Of a stretch of DNA of 13,964 nt, positions 1-7,657 are shown piece after piece (the first letter of the stretch is position 1; every line of letters begins with the position of its first letter). This DNA comes from Acidobacteriaceae bacterium. Its GTDB lineage: Bacteria > Acidobacteriota > Terriglobia > Terriglobales > Acidobacteriaceae. The notes beneath the pieces are model-generated. The model was given only the letters and a program-made list of their open reading frames with translations. It was not told the DNA's origin and ran no database searches. The stretch lies in assembly GCA_030042915.1 (NCBI GenBank), contig JASHYS010000305.1:1-13964 (forward strand). The letters are read 5' to 3'. Position numbers and translations under genes: made by a program.

Positions 1-2880
1 ACGGGTCTGGACTTCGGCAATGGAGGCGGGGGCACTTGCGCCGCGGGAGTGAGCTACTCGGCCGGGCAAACCTGCACTGTACAGGTGACGTTCAACCCTG
101 CCTGGGCTGGGGAGCGCTACGGAGCGGCGTTGCTGCTGGACGGCGAAGGGAATCTGATCGCGAGCGCGCCGCTGGAAGGCGAGGGCGTGGGGCCAGAGGT
201 TGCATTCGGCTCCGGAGCAGTGATCGCCTTCGCGCCGATGGCGAACGGCATCGCGTTCAACAACCCATTTGACCCCGTGGTGGACGGCAAAGGCGACGTG
301 TTCCTGACCGACAGCAGCAACGAGCGTGTGGTGGAGCTGCCGGCGGGCGGAGGCGCGCCGATCGTGATCGATCCTGTGGTTGGCGGCAAGGGATTAGCGA
401 ATCCAGGCGGCGTTGCCGTGGACGGTGCTGGAAACCTGTACATCTCTGACCTGGATCGCAACGTGGTGGTGATGATTCCGGCAACGGGAAGCGCGGCAAC
501 ACTGATCAACCCCACGGTGAACGGAATCGGATTGCATTACCCGTGCGGCATGGTGATTGACGGCGCGGGCGACTTGTACATCGCCGACGTGGACAACGGA
601 CGCGTGGTGGAAGTGCCCGCAGGCGGGGGAGCGACCGTGGCGATCGATCCGCTGGTGGACGGAGAAAAACTGTCGTACCCGGTCACGCTGGCGCTGGACA
701 GCGCGGGCGATCTGTTTATTGCCGACCTTTTCGCAAACCGCGTGGTGGAGATTCCGGCGAATGGCGCCGCGGCGACAGCGATCGATCCCAGCGCGAACGG
801 CCAGAGCCTGAATTTTCCCTATGGCATTGCCGTGGATGCGGCGGGAGATTTGTATATTGCCGATGCCAACAACCGCGTGGTGGAGGTTCCCGGAGACGGT
901 GGAACGGCGACCGAGATCACGCCGACAGCGAACGGCGAGGGACTGAATGATCCGATCGGGATCGCGCTGGATGCGGGCGGCGATCTGTACATTGCGGACT
1001 CGAAGAACGAGCGCCTGGTGGAAGTGGTGCGGTCGCAGGCGCCGGCCATCAACTTTGCTGCAACGGCGGCAGGCACGGTGAGCAGCGACAGCCCGAAGAC
1101 GGTTGCGGTGCAGAACGTGGGCAATGCGCCGTTGACGTTTCCCGTGCCGGGGAGTGGAGCAAATCCAGCGATCGCGGCGAACTTCACGCTGAACAGCAAC
1201 GCGGCGTCGGCATGTCCGGTGTCGACGGCGGGGGCTGCGCAGCCGGCAACGCTGGCTGCGGGGGCGACGTGCGAATTGGCCATTAGTTTTGATCCGGCCG
1301 CGGCGGGAACGGTTGATGGATCGCTGGTTCTGACGGACACCGATTTAAATGCCGCCGGCCCGGGGTATGCGACCCAGACCATTGCATTGAGCGGCGATGC
1401 GCCGGTGGCGACGGTGTCGGCCACGATGGTGGCGTTCGGGCCGCAGCAGGCCACGACTGCCAGCGCGCAGCAGGAGGTAATGCTGACGAATACGGGCAGC
1501 GCGCCGCTCACGATCACGAACACCGCAGTGAGCGGGGCAAACGCCGCTGCATTCGCGTTTCCGAATTCGTGCGGCACGAGCTTGGCGGCGGGAGCGAATT
1601 GCACCATCACAGGGAACTTTTCGCCGTCGGCCGCAGGCGCGATGACGGCGACGCTCGTCATCTCGGACAATGCCGGTGGTTCACCGCAAATGGTGGAATT
1701 GAGCGGAGTGGGCGTCTACCCAGTGACGGTGTCGGTGAGTCTTTCGCCAACCAGCATTACGACCGCGCAAATACTGGCCGTGACGGTGACGGTGAGCGGC
1801 GTGAACGGCGAGCCTACACCGACGGGAGCTGTGGGATTGACGAGCGGCAGCACCAACTTCGGAGCCGCGGCGCTCGCGGGCGGCAGCGCCACAATCGACA
1901 TTCCTCCCGGATCGTTCGCCGCCGGGACAGACAGCATCGTCGCCGTGTATACACCCGACAATGCGAGCGCCCTGATTTATGCGAGCGCAACAGGAGAAAA
2001 CACCGTGAATGTAACGGCATCGTCGGCGGCAGCCCCCCCGGCGGCAGCAACTGCCGCGGCGACGGGCGTAGCAGCGACAGCAGCAACGCTGGCGGGCACG
2101 GTGAATCCCAATGGATCGGACACGCACGCGTGGTTTTTGTGGGGCACCGGGAGCACGCTGAGCGGCGCGAGCCAGACAGTTTCGCAGGACCTGGGATCGA
2201 CGGCGGGATTGGAAGCAGTGAGCGCAACGATTCAAGGATTAACCCCAAGCACCACGTACTACTACCAGATGGTGGCGCAGAACAGCGTGGGCACAGCGAG
2301 CGGAGCGATCTTCTCGTTCACCACCACGCCAACCCCTTACTTTTCCGTGCTGACAGGTGCGCCGGTTTCGCTCGAGCCCGGCGCGACCAGCGGCAACACG
2401 TCGACGGTTTCGGTGACGCCATGGTATGGATTTACGGGCACGGTGAGCCTTAGTTGTGCGATCACGCCTGCGGCAGCCAGCGATCCGCCGGCGTGCTCAG
2501 TGCCTGCGACCGTGACGGTGAGCGGCACAACGGCACAGGTGGTGACGCTGACCATTACCACGACTGCGGCAAGCGCGATGAACACGCCTATGCGGCGATT
2601 CTGGCCGGAGGCTGGAGGCGCGGCGCTTGCGTGCGTGCTGTTTTGCGTCGCGCCAAAGCGAAGGCGTACATCGTGGATGCTGCTCGCATGCCTCGTGCTG
2701 TTTTCTGCGATGGACGGAATCGGCTGCGGCAGCGGATCGAGTTCGGGTACTGGCGGAGCGGGCGGGGGTGGTGGAGGAAATTCGAATCCCGGAACGAGCG
2801 CCGGAACCTACACCGTGACGGTTACCGGCGTTTCCGGCGGAATGACGGAGACGGGAACGGTAGCGTTGACCGTGCAATAA
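1..2880 (+). CDS. NHL-repeat / choice-of-anchor-D / Ig-like surface protein (5' partial)
   Basis: The reading frame is open from base 1 with no in-frame stop, so the gene starts left of the window; 959 residues are visible. GTG at 49 is inside a domain and is not the start. Domains in order (visible numbering): the tail of a choice-of-anchor-D/HYDIN-like domain (1-80), six NHL-type blades (about 88-343), two more choice-of-anchor-D domains (about 348-468 and 471-572, with the usual GATC..ISFDP / GANCTITGNFSP signatures), an Ig-like domain (573-672), a fibronectin-III-like domain (674-777, ending TPSTTYYYQMVAQNSVGTAS) and a last Ig-like domain (780-959) interrupted by two hydrophobic segments. 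Such proteins are common in acidobacterial genomes and are thought to be exported adhesins or scaffolds. No enzyme motif is seen. The domain classes are fairly certain; the biological role is unknown. Confidence 0.85.
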   Translation, partial: TGLDFGNGGGGTCAAGVSYSAGQTCTVQVTFNPAWAGERYGAALLLDGEGNLIASAPLEGEGVGPEVAFGSGAVIAFAPMANGIAFNNPFDPVVDGKGDVFLTDSSNERVVELPAGGGAPIVIDPVVGGKGLANPGGVAVDGAGNLYISDLDRNVVVMIPATGSAATLINPTVNGIGLHYPCGMVIDGAGDLYIADVDNGRVVEVPAGGGATVAIDPLVDGEKLSYPVTLALDSAGDLFIADLFANRVVEIPANGAAATAIDPSANGQSLNFPYGIAVDAAGDLYIADANNRVVEVPGDGGTATEITPTANGEGLNDPIGIALDAGGDLYIADSKNERLVEVVRSQAPAINFAATAAGTVSSDSPKTVAVQNVGNAPLTFPVPGSGANPAIAANFTLNSNAASACPVSTAGAAQPATLAAGATCELAISFDPAAAGTVDGSLVLTDTDLNAAGPGYATQTIALSGDAPVATVSATMVAFGPQQATTASAQQEVMLTNTGSAPLTITNTAVSGANAAAFAFPNSCGTSLAAGANCTITGNFSPSAAGAMTATLVISDNAGGSPQMVELSGVGVYPVTVSVSLSPTSITTAQILAVTVTVSGVNGEPTPTGAVGLTSGSTNFGAAALAGGSATIDIPPGSFAAGTDSIVAVYTPDNASALIYASATGENTVNVTASSAAAPPAAATAAATGVAATAATLAGTVNPNGSDTHAWFLWGTGSTLSGASQTVSQDLGSTAGLEAVSATIQGLTPSTTYYYQMVAQNSVGTASGAIFSFTTTPTPYFSVLTGAPVSLEPGATSGNTSTVSVTPWYGFTGTVSLSCAITPAAASDPPACSVPATVTVSGTTAQVVTLTITTTAASAMNTPMRRFWPEAGGAALACVLFCVAPKRRRTSWMLLACLVLFSAMDGIGCGSGSSSGTGGAGGGGGGNSNPGTSAGTYTVTVTGVSGGMTETGTVALTVQ
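262..1030 (+). repeat. Six tandem NHL-type blades, 46-codon period
   Basis: Six repeats of about 138 bp lie inside the large surface protein. Each carries a consensus like P-x-G-[IV]-A-[VL]-D-x-x-G-[DN]-L-[YF]-I-[AS]-D, then [NR]-x-V-V-E-[VI]-P and a linker ending P-x-x-[ND]-G. The fifth copy is one codon shorter and the sixth ends early at VEVVRSQ. The encoded unit should fold as one six-bladed beta-propeller. The core codons for GDLYIAD are similar but not identical between copies, which fits old duplication rather than recent expansion. Confidence 0.85.
2578..2802 (+). other. Membrane hairpin plus Gly-rich linker inserted in the last Ig-like domain
   Basis: After the strand TLTITTTA the protein leaves the Ig fold and runs through MRRFWPEAGG, a hydrophobic stretch (ALACVLFCVA), a basic turn (PKRRRTS), a second hydrophobic stretch (WMLLACLVLFSA) and IGCGSG, then a Gly/Ser-rich linker. 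It then resumes the Ig-like strand pattern TYTVTVTGVSGG to the C-terminus. The reading frame stays intact across the whole insert, so this is neither a frameshift nor two genes. I infer a short membrane hairpin or anchor. The Cys at 2725-2727 follows a hydrophobic run and recalls a lipobox, but lies far from any N-terminus. Confidence 0.65.
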
Positions 2881-2900
2881 GGCGGCTCGAGTGAACCGCC
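2881..2900 (+). terminator. Weak hairpin after the surface-protein gene
   Basis: GGCGG (2881-2885) pairs with CCGCC (2896-2900) directly after the stop codon, with a possible inner TC/GA pairing. The stem is short and the following T-run is poor, so it may not end transcription efficiently. Confidence 0.25.
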
Positions 2901-2950
2901 AGACTCCATTTGCGCCTGCTTATCTGGCTCCAGAGGGCCCAGTCATCCGG

Positions 2951-2976
2951 TATGATCCTTTCAGTCTTTCAGGAGG
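2951..2976 (+). promoter_or_regulatory. Candidate -10 box and strong RBS for the S8 peptidase
   Basis: TATGAT at 2951-2956 matches five of six bases of a sigma-70 -10 box and would start a short leader around 2963. A perfect AGGAGG lies at 2971-2976, four bases before the ATG at 2981. No good -35 box is seen at normal spacing. The RBS is the main reason for choosing the start at 2981 over the earlier in-frame codon at 2891. Confidence 0.45.
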
Positions 2977-2980
2977 TTCA

Positions 2981-4822
2981 ATGAGCCGTATTCCAGTGTT
3001 TTTTCTTGCTTGTTTGTGCGCCGTCGCCGCCTGGGCCCAGGAGAAGAAGACGGTGAACACCGAGGCCGATCTGCCCCGATTCAGTTTTCCCCTTACGCAG
3101 CCTGCCAGCAGCCTCCTTGATGCGGATGACGCGACGTTCAACGCATTTGCGAAGCAGGTAGCCGCGGACGTGGACTCCGTGCTTTCCGGCTACAACATCG
3201 CCGACAAGGCGACCTTGCGAGGGCTGCTTGGCGCCAAGGAGGATGTGCAACTGTTGACCGGCGACCCAGAAGGCGCCCTGGCCACTATGGATCAGATTCG
3301 CGGCCTTGAAGAAAAGCCCGCCGCCAAGCTGACTTCGAATTTAATACTGCGCGCGGCGGCACAAGCGTATCAGGAAACCGGCTCGCCAAGCGGTCCCGCC
3401 TTTGTGCAGGCATTCCAGCATCACTATTCCGAAGCGGTGAACGCCTTGCCGTGGGCCCCCACGCAGGATGTGCTGAAGGAGACGAGGACCGGCCTTCAAT
3501 TGGTTTCACCAACGCTGCTGGCCAGCAGCGCCAAGGCAGAACTCGATCCCCAGGTTGCCAAGACCGGAGGGTTGGATCTGCCCGGAGCAGAAACCCTGGT
3601 TGGCATGCGGGTGACGGAAAAGCTTGCGCTTCCGGAAGCGAACGCGGCTTTGACCGTGCTTTCGTCGTACATCAGCGCGCACGACGTGAAAAAGCCGGAT
3701 ATCTGGGCCTCGCGCGACGTGACCCTCACCCCGGATGAGAAGCTGACGCCAGTGCGAGTCGCGATCTTCGACTCCGGAGTCGATACCTCGTTGTATCCGG
3801 GACTCTTGTTCGACGATCCTCACCCGGGAGCACATAGTCCGCACGGTCTGGCCTTCGACATACACGGCGAACTCTATAACGGCGACCTGCAACCGCTTAC
3901 CGACGAGCAGAAGGCCGCATATCCCAAGGCGCTCTCGCTCGAGCAGGGAATCGCCGACCTGGACAACGGCATCGACTCCTCGGAAGCGGCCGATGCGCGC
4001 AAGATGTTGTCGGCCATGCCGCCTGACCAGCTGGCGCCGTTTCTCAAAACCCTCGGTTTCCTGGGCCAGTATTTGCACGGCACGCACGTAGCGGGCATCG
4101 CCGTACGCGGCGATCCAGCGGCGCGACTGGTGGTGGTGGGGTTTAACGATTCGTTGCCCGACCTGCCCTTTGCGCCCACGGTGGAGTGGGCCGAGAAGTT
4201 CAAGGCTGACTTCCGCCAGGTGGGTGAGTATCTCCGCCAGAACAACGTGCGCGTGGTCAACATGAGCTGGGGCGACAGCCAGGGCGAGATCGAGCAATGG
4301 CTCGACAAGACCAGTACAGAAAAGGATCCGGACAAGCGCAAGCAGTTTGCCGGAGAAATCTACGCGATATGGCGTGAAGGTGTGGAAGGCGCAATCAAGG
4401 CGGCGCCGGACACGCTCTGGGTTTGCGCGGCGGGCAACTCCGACGCCAACGCCAGTTTTCTGGGAGATGTACCCGCCTCGCTGGAGCTGCCCAACCTGAT
4501 TGCAGTTGGCGCGGTGGACCAGGCAGGCGACGAGACATCGTTCACCAGTTACGGCAAGACAGTGGTGCTGGATGCCGATGGCTACAGGGTGGAAAGCTTT
4601 GTGCCCGGCGGCACGCGGCTGAAACTGTCCGGAACTTCGATGGCGTCGCCCAATGTAGTGAATCTGGCCGCGAAAATGTTCGCGCTTGATCCGAAACTCA
4701 CGCCCGAGCAGGCCATTACGCTGATGGAAGAGGGAGCGACTGCAAGCGCTGACGGACGCATGCACCTGATCGATGAAAAGGCTTCCCTGGCGTTACTCGA
4801 AAAGCAGTTGGCCGCTCAGTAG
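2981..4822 (+). CDS. Secreted subtilisin-like S8 family serine peptidase
   Basis: The product has 613 residues. It begins with a signal peptide (residues 1-19, cleavage likely after AWA before QEKK), so it is exported. Residues 20 to about 250 form a mostly helical, acidic N-terminal region with no inhibitor-I9 motif that I recognise. The subtilase domain follows: Asp264 in VAIFDSGVD, His366 in LHGTHVAG, the oxyanion Asn486 in CAAGNSD and Ser553 in SGTSMASP, so the full triad is present and the enzyme should be active as an endopeptidase. Asp-to-His spacing is 102 residues against about 32 in subtilisin, because of a charged, probably helical insert (about 280-360). Upstream is the NHL surface protein on the same strand with a 100-nt gap; downstream is a convergent desaturase. 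The substrate is unknown. Family assignment is firm; the N-terminal region could be a propeptide or a separate binding domain. Confidence 0.93.
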   Translation: MSRIPVFFLACLCAVAAWAQEKKTVNTEADLPRFSFPLTQPASSLLDADDATFNAFAKQVAADVDSVLSGYNIADKATLRGLLGAKEDVQLLTGDPEGALATMDQIRGLEEKPAAKLTSNLILRAAAQAYQETGSPSGPAFVQAFQHHYSEAVNALPWAPTQDVLKETRTGLQLVSPTLLASSAKAELDPQVAKTGGLDLPGAETLVGMRVTEKLALPEANAALTVLSSYISAHDVKKPDIWASRDVTLTPDEKLTPVRVAIFDSGVDTSLYPGLLFDDPHPGAHSPHGLAFDIHGELYNGDLQPLTDEQKAAYPKALSLEQGIADLDNGIDSSEAADARKMLSAMPPDQLAPFLKTLGFLGQYLHGTHVAGIAVRGDPAARLVVVGFNDSLPDLPFAPTVEWAEKFKADFRQVGEYLRQNNVRVVNMSWGDSQGEIEQWLDKTSTEKDPDKRKQFAGEIYAIWREGVEGAIKAAPDTLWVCAAGNSDANASFLGDVPASLELPNLIAVGAVDQAGDETSFTSYGKTVVLDADGYRVESFVPGGTRLKLSGTSMASPNVVNLAAKMFALDPKLTPEQAITLMEEGATASADGRMHLIDEKASLALLEKQLAAQ

Positions 4823-4864
4823 AGGCCTGCACATCGCGCGGCCAAGAACTGGTGAAATCAAAGA

Positions 4865-4895
4865 AAACAGCCATTCCACGACGGAATGGCTGTTT
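4865..4895. terminator. Bidirectional terminator between S8 peptidase and desaturase
   Basis: A perfect 13-bp stem (AAACAGCCATTCC / GGAATGGCTGTTT) with the five-base loop ACGAC lies 42 nt after the peptidase stop and 37 nt after the desaturase stop. The A-rich left flank and the T's closing the right arm give U-rich ends in both directions, as expected between convergent genes. Confidence 0.85.
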
Positions 4896-4932
4896 CGCCT
4901 GAGCGGCTGTTGCGCCGGGCGTTTGAATCCAG

Positions 4933-5940
4933 TTACATGCCGGCGGGCTTGGGGTTGGCGCGATCGAACTTGGCCACCTGAATTTTGCGGGCCAGGCCGA
5001 GCCTGGCCAGCAGCCAGATTCCCCAGAAGTTGGGATCGATCTCATACCAGGCGAGACCGTGACGAGCGGAGACGGGATGCGCGTGGTGGTTGTTATGCCA
5101 GCCTTCGCCGCCGGTGAGCAGGGCGACCCACCAACTATTGCGCGAGTCGTCGTGGGTGTCAAAGCGGCGCGATCCCCAAAGATGGGTGGCCGAGTTGACG
5201 AGCCAGGTGGCGTGCAGGCCAAGCGTGACGCGCAGGAAGACTCCCCAGAGCACCATGGCGATACCGTTGACCCATCCGCCCCAGTACCATCCGCCGGCAA
5301 AGAGTAGCAAGCCGCTGACGGTAATGGGCAGCCAGTGATACTTGCTGAGCCAAACGTGGACGCGATCGCGATGGAGGTCAGGCGAGTAGCGGGCCAGCGC
5401 TTCAGTTTGCGCGTGCAGCGCCTCGCCGAAGAGAATCCAGCCGGTGTGCGCCCACCATCCGCCTTCGCGTGGGGTGTGCGGATCGCCTTCCTGATCGCTG
5501 AGCTGGTGATGGACGCGATGCGTGGAGACCCAGAAAAGGGGTCCGCCCTCGAGCGACATGGTGGCAAAGACAGTCATCAGGTATTCGATCCACTTGGGAA
5601 CCTGATATCCGCGATGCGTGAGCAGGCGGTGATAGCACATGCCGATACCGACGTTGATGGCCAGCACGTAGATGATGGCCATGGCCAGCAGCCGCTGCCA
5701 ACTGAAGAAGAAGAGAGCAGCCAGAGCGCCCGCGTGGAAAGTGACGATGATAACCAGCGTGAGCCAACTGAGGCCCTGAACGACCGTGGCCGCGCGGCCC
5801 ATGCGGATGAGCGTCCGTGCCGAAACGGTATGTTGGGCTCCCTGTTGCGCTGCGGCTGAGGAGTCTTGCATAGCTGGAATTGACATCGAAAGAGGCGAAG
5901 CAGAGGGTTCCGGCGGGCGTGCGGTGAGGGCAGATGCCAT
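4933..5940 (-). CDS. Membrane acyl-CoA-type fatty acid desaturase
   Basis: The product has 335 residues, usual for bacterial delta-9-type desaturases. The three histidine boxes that bind the di-iron centre are present: HRLLTH (104-109), HRVHH (141-145) and HNNHH (282-286), and an NSATH motif (249-253) supplies a further expected ligand. Hydrophobic segments at about 55-80, 84-101, 205-222 and 226-248 fit a protein of the cytoplasmic membrane. The family uses O2 and electrons to put a cis double bond into saturated acyl chains, which tunes membrane fluidity. The first 45 residues are Ala/Pro/Ser-rich and poorly conserved in character; a later ATG (residue 19) is possible, but AAGGA sits about 12 nt before the chosen ATG. 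It is monocistronic by context: convergent with the peptidase and preceded by its own promoter-like region. Acyl specificity cannot be read from the sequence. Confidence 0.95.
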   Translation of the reverse strand: MASALTARPPEPSASPLSMSIPAMQDSSAAAQQGAQHTVSARTLIRMGRAATVVQGLSWLTLVIIVTFHAGALAALFFFSWQRLLAMAIIYVLAINVGIGMCYHRLLTHRGYQVPKWIEYLMTVFATMSLEGGPLFWVSTHRVHHQLSDQEGDPHTPREGGWWAHTGWILFGEALHAQTEALARYSPDLHRDRVHVWLSKYHWLPITVSGLLLFAGGWYWGGWVNGIAMVLWGVFLRVTLGLHATWLVNSATHLWGSRRFDTHDDSRNSWWVALLTGGEGWHNNHHAHPVSARHGLAWYEIDPNFWGIWLLARLGLARKIQVAKFDRANPKPAGM

Positions 5941-5959
5941 CGTTCCAAGTTCCTTGAAG

Positions 5960-6028
5960 AAGTGGCAACATGCCCACTTGTCTCATTTGATTGTATAGGA
6001 GGGAAGCGCCGGATTATTCGGACCGAAT
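5960..6028 (-). promoter_or_regulatory. Desaturase promoter region with 13-bp palindrome
   Basis: On the minus strand TACAAT (5990-5995) is a good -10 candidate, about 50 nt before the desaturase ATG. A perfect odd-centred palindrome, ATTCGG-A-CCGAAT (6016-6028), lies about 20 bp upstream, overlapping the expected -35 zone, where a repressor or activator could bind. The transcribed leader has an inverted repeat AAGTGG (5960-5965) / CCACTT (5974-5979) just before the ribosome site. No good -35 consensus is seen. The palindrome is too short to be a convincing terminator of the neighbouring gene. Confidence 0.45.
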
Positions 6029-6048
6029 GACTCTTTTATGGGATGACT

Positions 6049-7581
6049 TTAGTTGCCTGCTGTGGCGCCGCCGATGGCATCGGCTCCGCTCAAAAAGATG
6101 CGGGTTGCCTGCCCGCGTAGCACACGATAGAGGGCGAACTGGCGTTGCGTGTCGCCGCGCAGCTCAAAGAGGAGGTCGCCACGGTTGTCGGCCATGGCAT
6201 CAACAGCGTCGACCAGACGCCAGCGGGGAGTTTCGTCAAGGTGGCCCGCTTCAGAGACATTCTTGAGCAGGACAGCGACGTTGCCGTAGAGGTCGGGCTG
6301 CGCGACCAGGGTGACGAACTTGATGGGAGCACCTGCGCCCGCGGTGTGCGCCGAAAGCACCATGGTGGCGCCGGAGCCATAAGCCAGTTCGAAGACGTGG
6401 AATTGCTCGTCGACGAGCGGGGCGGGCGGTGGGGTTTGAGGAGTAGCGGCCTTGGTGGTTTTGTGGGCCGTGGAGGCTGTTTTGGCCGCAGGCTTGGCGG
6501 GCGCGGGAGGCGGATTGAGACCGAGAGCTGTGCGCGCCATGTCTTCCATGGCGGCCTTCATTTTGTCGGGGTCGTCAGGATTGGCCCAGGTGTAATCCCA
6601 GAGATGCACGGGGCGATTCTTGGCGTCGCTAACGGCGACTTCCTGCTGCAGGTCAGTAGGCAGACCGACCAGGCTCGGCAGTACGGGCGCGCTGTATCCC
6701 TCGGATTTACCGCGAAAGAGGCGCGGCCGCTCAGGATCAGTTACCGTGGCGACGTCTTCGACGTAGCCTTCGTCATCCTGATTCTTCGTTTTGGCCTTGG
6801 GCTGGCCAGAGGCGCTCGACGACGTGTTGGTGGTGGAACTATCGTCGCTGCGGTGCAAGGTAGGACGGTCGGGATCGGCAGCGGGTGCGCCTGAATCCGG
6901 GCTGGAGCTGCCGGAATCGCCGCCGGAACCTGAGCTTGAGGTGTCGCCACCCTTGTGCAGTGTGGGACGGTCGGGATCGGGCGGCGGCGCATTGGAGCCG
7001 GAGTTGGAACCCGAGTCCCCACCGCCGGAATTCCCCGCGGGATGCTTCCGGTGCAGAACGGGTGTATCGCTCTGCGTGTCGTCTTCGTCGATTTTGGCGA
7101 CTTGCGCCGGCTTGGGACGGGCAACCGCCATTGGCTTCATCTTTCCAAAACCGACCCAGGAACCTTGCTGCTCGCCGGCGCTATCGACGATAAAGAGACC
7201 AACGGGCTTGCCATCCTGCTGGAGTTGATATTCGACCTCGCTCTCCAGGGCCATCGGCGCAGGCCGGGCCATGTAGATGCCCGCATCTTCGAGTTCCTGA
7301 CCGTCGTAAATGCAGATGGGGATGAGGCGGGTCGCCTTGGGATGGGCTTCGTCACCGGTCCATTCAAGGACACCAACAGCGCGCAAATCGGGCGTGTTCA
7401 CGTCAGGTTTGGCGACCGTGCCCTGATACTGCGCAGAGGCCGGAAGAGCTGCGGCGAGCACGCCAACGGCAAGCAGTGCTCCCCACCCCAAAAACGACGG
7501 TCGGGCGACGGTGTGGCACCCCGTGATGGGGCCCCCTGCCGCAGCCGAATTCCACAAGCGATGTGTAGTTCGCAATGACAC
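6049..7581 (-). CDS. Secreted protein with DPDRPxLHR repeats, function unknown
   Basis: I do not recognise a named family. The product has 510 residues from a GTG start preceded by a purine-rich AGAAGAGCAAG; the frame stays open further upstream but runs into the divergent peroxiredoxin gene. A long N-region (about 28 residues) leads to a hydrophobic core and a signal-peptidase-I site at ASA50-Q51, so export is likely. Residues 51-160 form a compact region with EVEYQLQQDGKPVGLF. Residues 161-292 are an acidic Ser/Gly/Asp-rich linker carrying four copies of a motif: SDTPVLHRK (171-179), DPDRPTLHK (202-210), DPDRPTLHR (236-244) and DPERPRLFR (282-290). Residues 353-388 are Pro/Ala/Lys-rich. Residues 390-500 form a second folded domain (FHVFELAYGSGATMVLSAHT... 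LYGNVAVLLKNVSE). It could be a periplasmic or surface protein with two globular domains on a flexible arm. Some acidobacterial secreted proteins are said to share the DPDRP motif, from memory only. Confidence 0.72.
   Translation of the reverse strand: MSLRTTHRLWNSAAAGGPITGCHTVARPSFLGWGALLAVGVLAAALPASAQYQGTVAKPDVNTPDLRAVGVLEWTGDEAHPKATRLIPICIYDGQELEDAGIYMARPAPMALESEVEYQLQQDGKPVGLFIVDSAGEQQGSWVGFGKMKPMAVARPKPAQVAKIDEDDTQSDTPVLHRKHPAGNSGGGDSGSNSGSNAPPPDPDRPTLHKGGDTSSSGSGGDSGSSSPDSGAPAADPDRPTLHRSDDSSTTNTSSSASGQPKAKTKNQDDEGYVEDVATVTDPERPRLFRGKSEGYSAPVLPSLVGLPTDLQQEVAVSDAKNRPVHLWDYTWANPDDPDKMKAAMEDMARTALGLNPPPAPAKPAAKTASTAHKTTKAATPQTPPPAPLVDEQFHVFELAYGSGATMVLSAHTAGAGAPIKFVTLVAQPDLYGNVAVLLKNVSEAGHLDETPRWRLVDAVDAMADNRGDLLFELRGDTQRQFALYRVLRGQATRIFLSGADAIGGATAGN
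6712..7071 (-). repeat. Four interspersed DPDRPxLHR coding repeats
   Basis: Four copies of a nine-residue motif are encoded at 7071-7045, 6978-6952, 6876-6850 and 6738-6712. The two middle copies are near-identical in DNA, sharing ggacggtcgggatcgg on the plus strand. Spacing is 31, 34 and 46 residues between starts. The linkers are rich in Ser, Gly, Asp and Asn and share no obvious sequence, so the motifs look selected and the linkers look free. Confidence 0.7.
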
Positions 7582-7657
7582 CTTGCTCTTCTCTCGACAA
7601 TAATCGAGCCTGGCGCTCGAGCCGCGGCCCGAGCCTTCTCTAGAAAGGATATTCCTG
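7582..7657. promoter_or_regulatory. Divergent intergenic region upstream of bcp and the DPDRP protein
   Basis: This 76-bp spacer must hold both start signals. It has an inverted repeat CTCGA (7593-7597) / TCGAG (7604-7608), three direct copies of CGAGCC (7605-7610, 7618-7623, 7630-7635) at 12-13 bp spacing, and the RBS AAAGGA (7644-7649) for the peroxiredoxin. No convincing -10/-35 pair is seen on either strand. Confidence 0.35.

Noticed and set aside
262..1030. CRISPR-like periodic repeat
   Set aside because: The 138-bp period is coding, follows the codon frame, and encodes NHL blades without conserved repeat/spacer structure.
819..1670. Open frame of 283 codons antisense to the NHL surface protein
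   Set aside because: It mirrors repetitive Ala/Val/Gly-rich coding sequence and has no start context or domain of its own.
2660..2760. Possible frameshift or gene fusion at the hydrophobic region of the NHL protein
   Set aside because: The frame is continuous, the Ig-like strands on both sides fit together, and the hydrophobic-RRR-hydrophobic pattern looks designed rather than accidental.
3506..4765. Long open frame (about 419 codons) antisense to the S8 peptidase
   Set aside because: The plus frame encodes a signal peptide and a complete catalytic triad. The antisense frame is rich in Arg/His/Gly with no recognisable domain, as expected from a GC-rich shadow.
4716..5567. Open frame of 283 codons on the minus strand overlapping the desaturase in another frame
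   Set aside because: It crosses the strong terminator at 4865-4895 and the end of the peptidase gene, and encodes a Pro/Arg/Ser-rich product with no domain; the desaturase frame has all histidine boxes.
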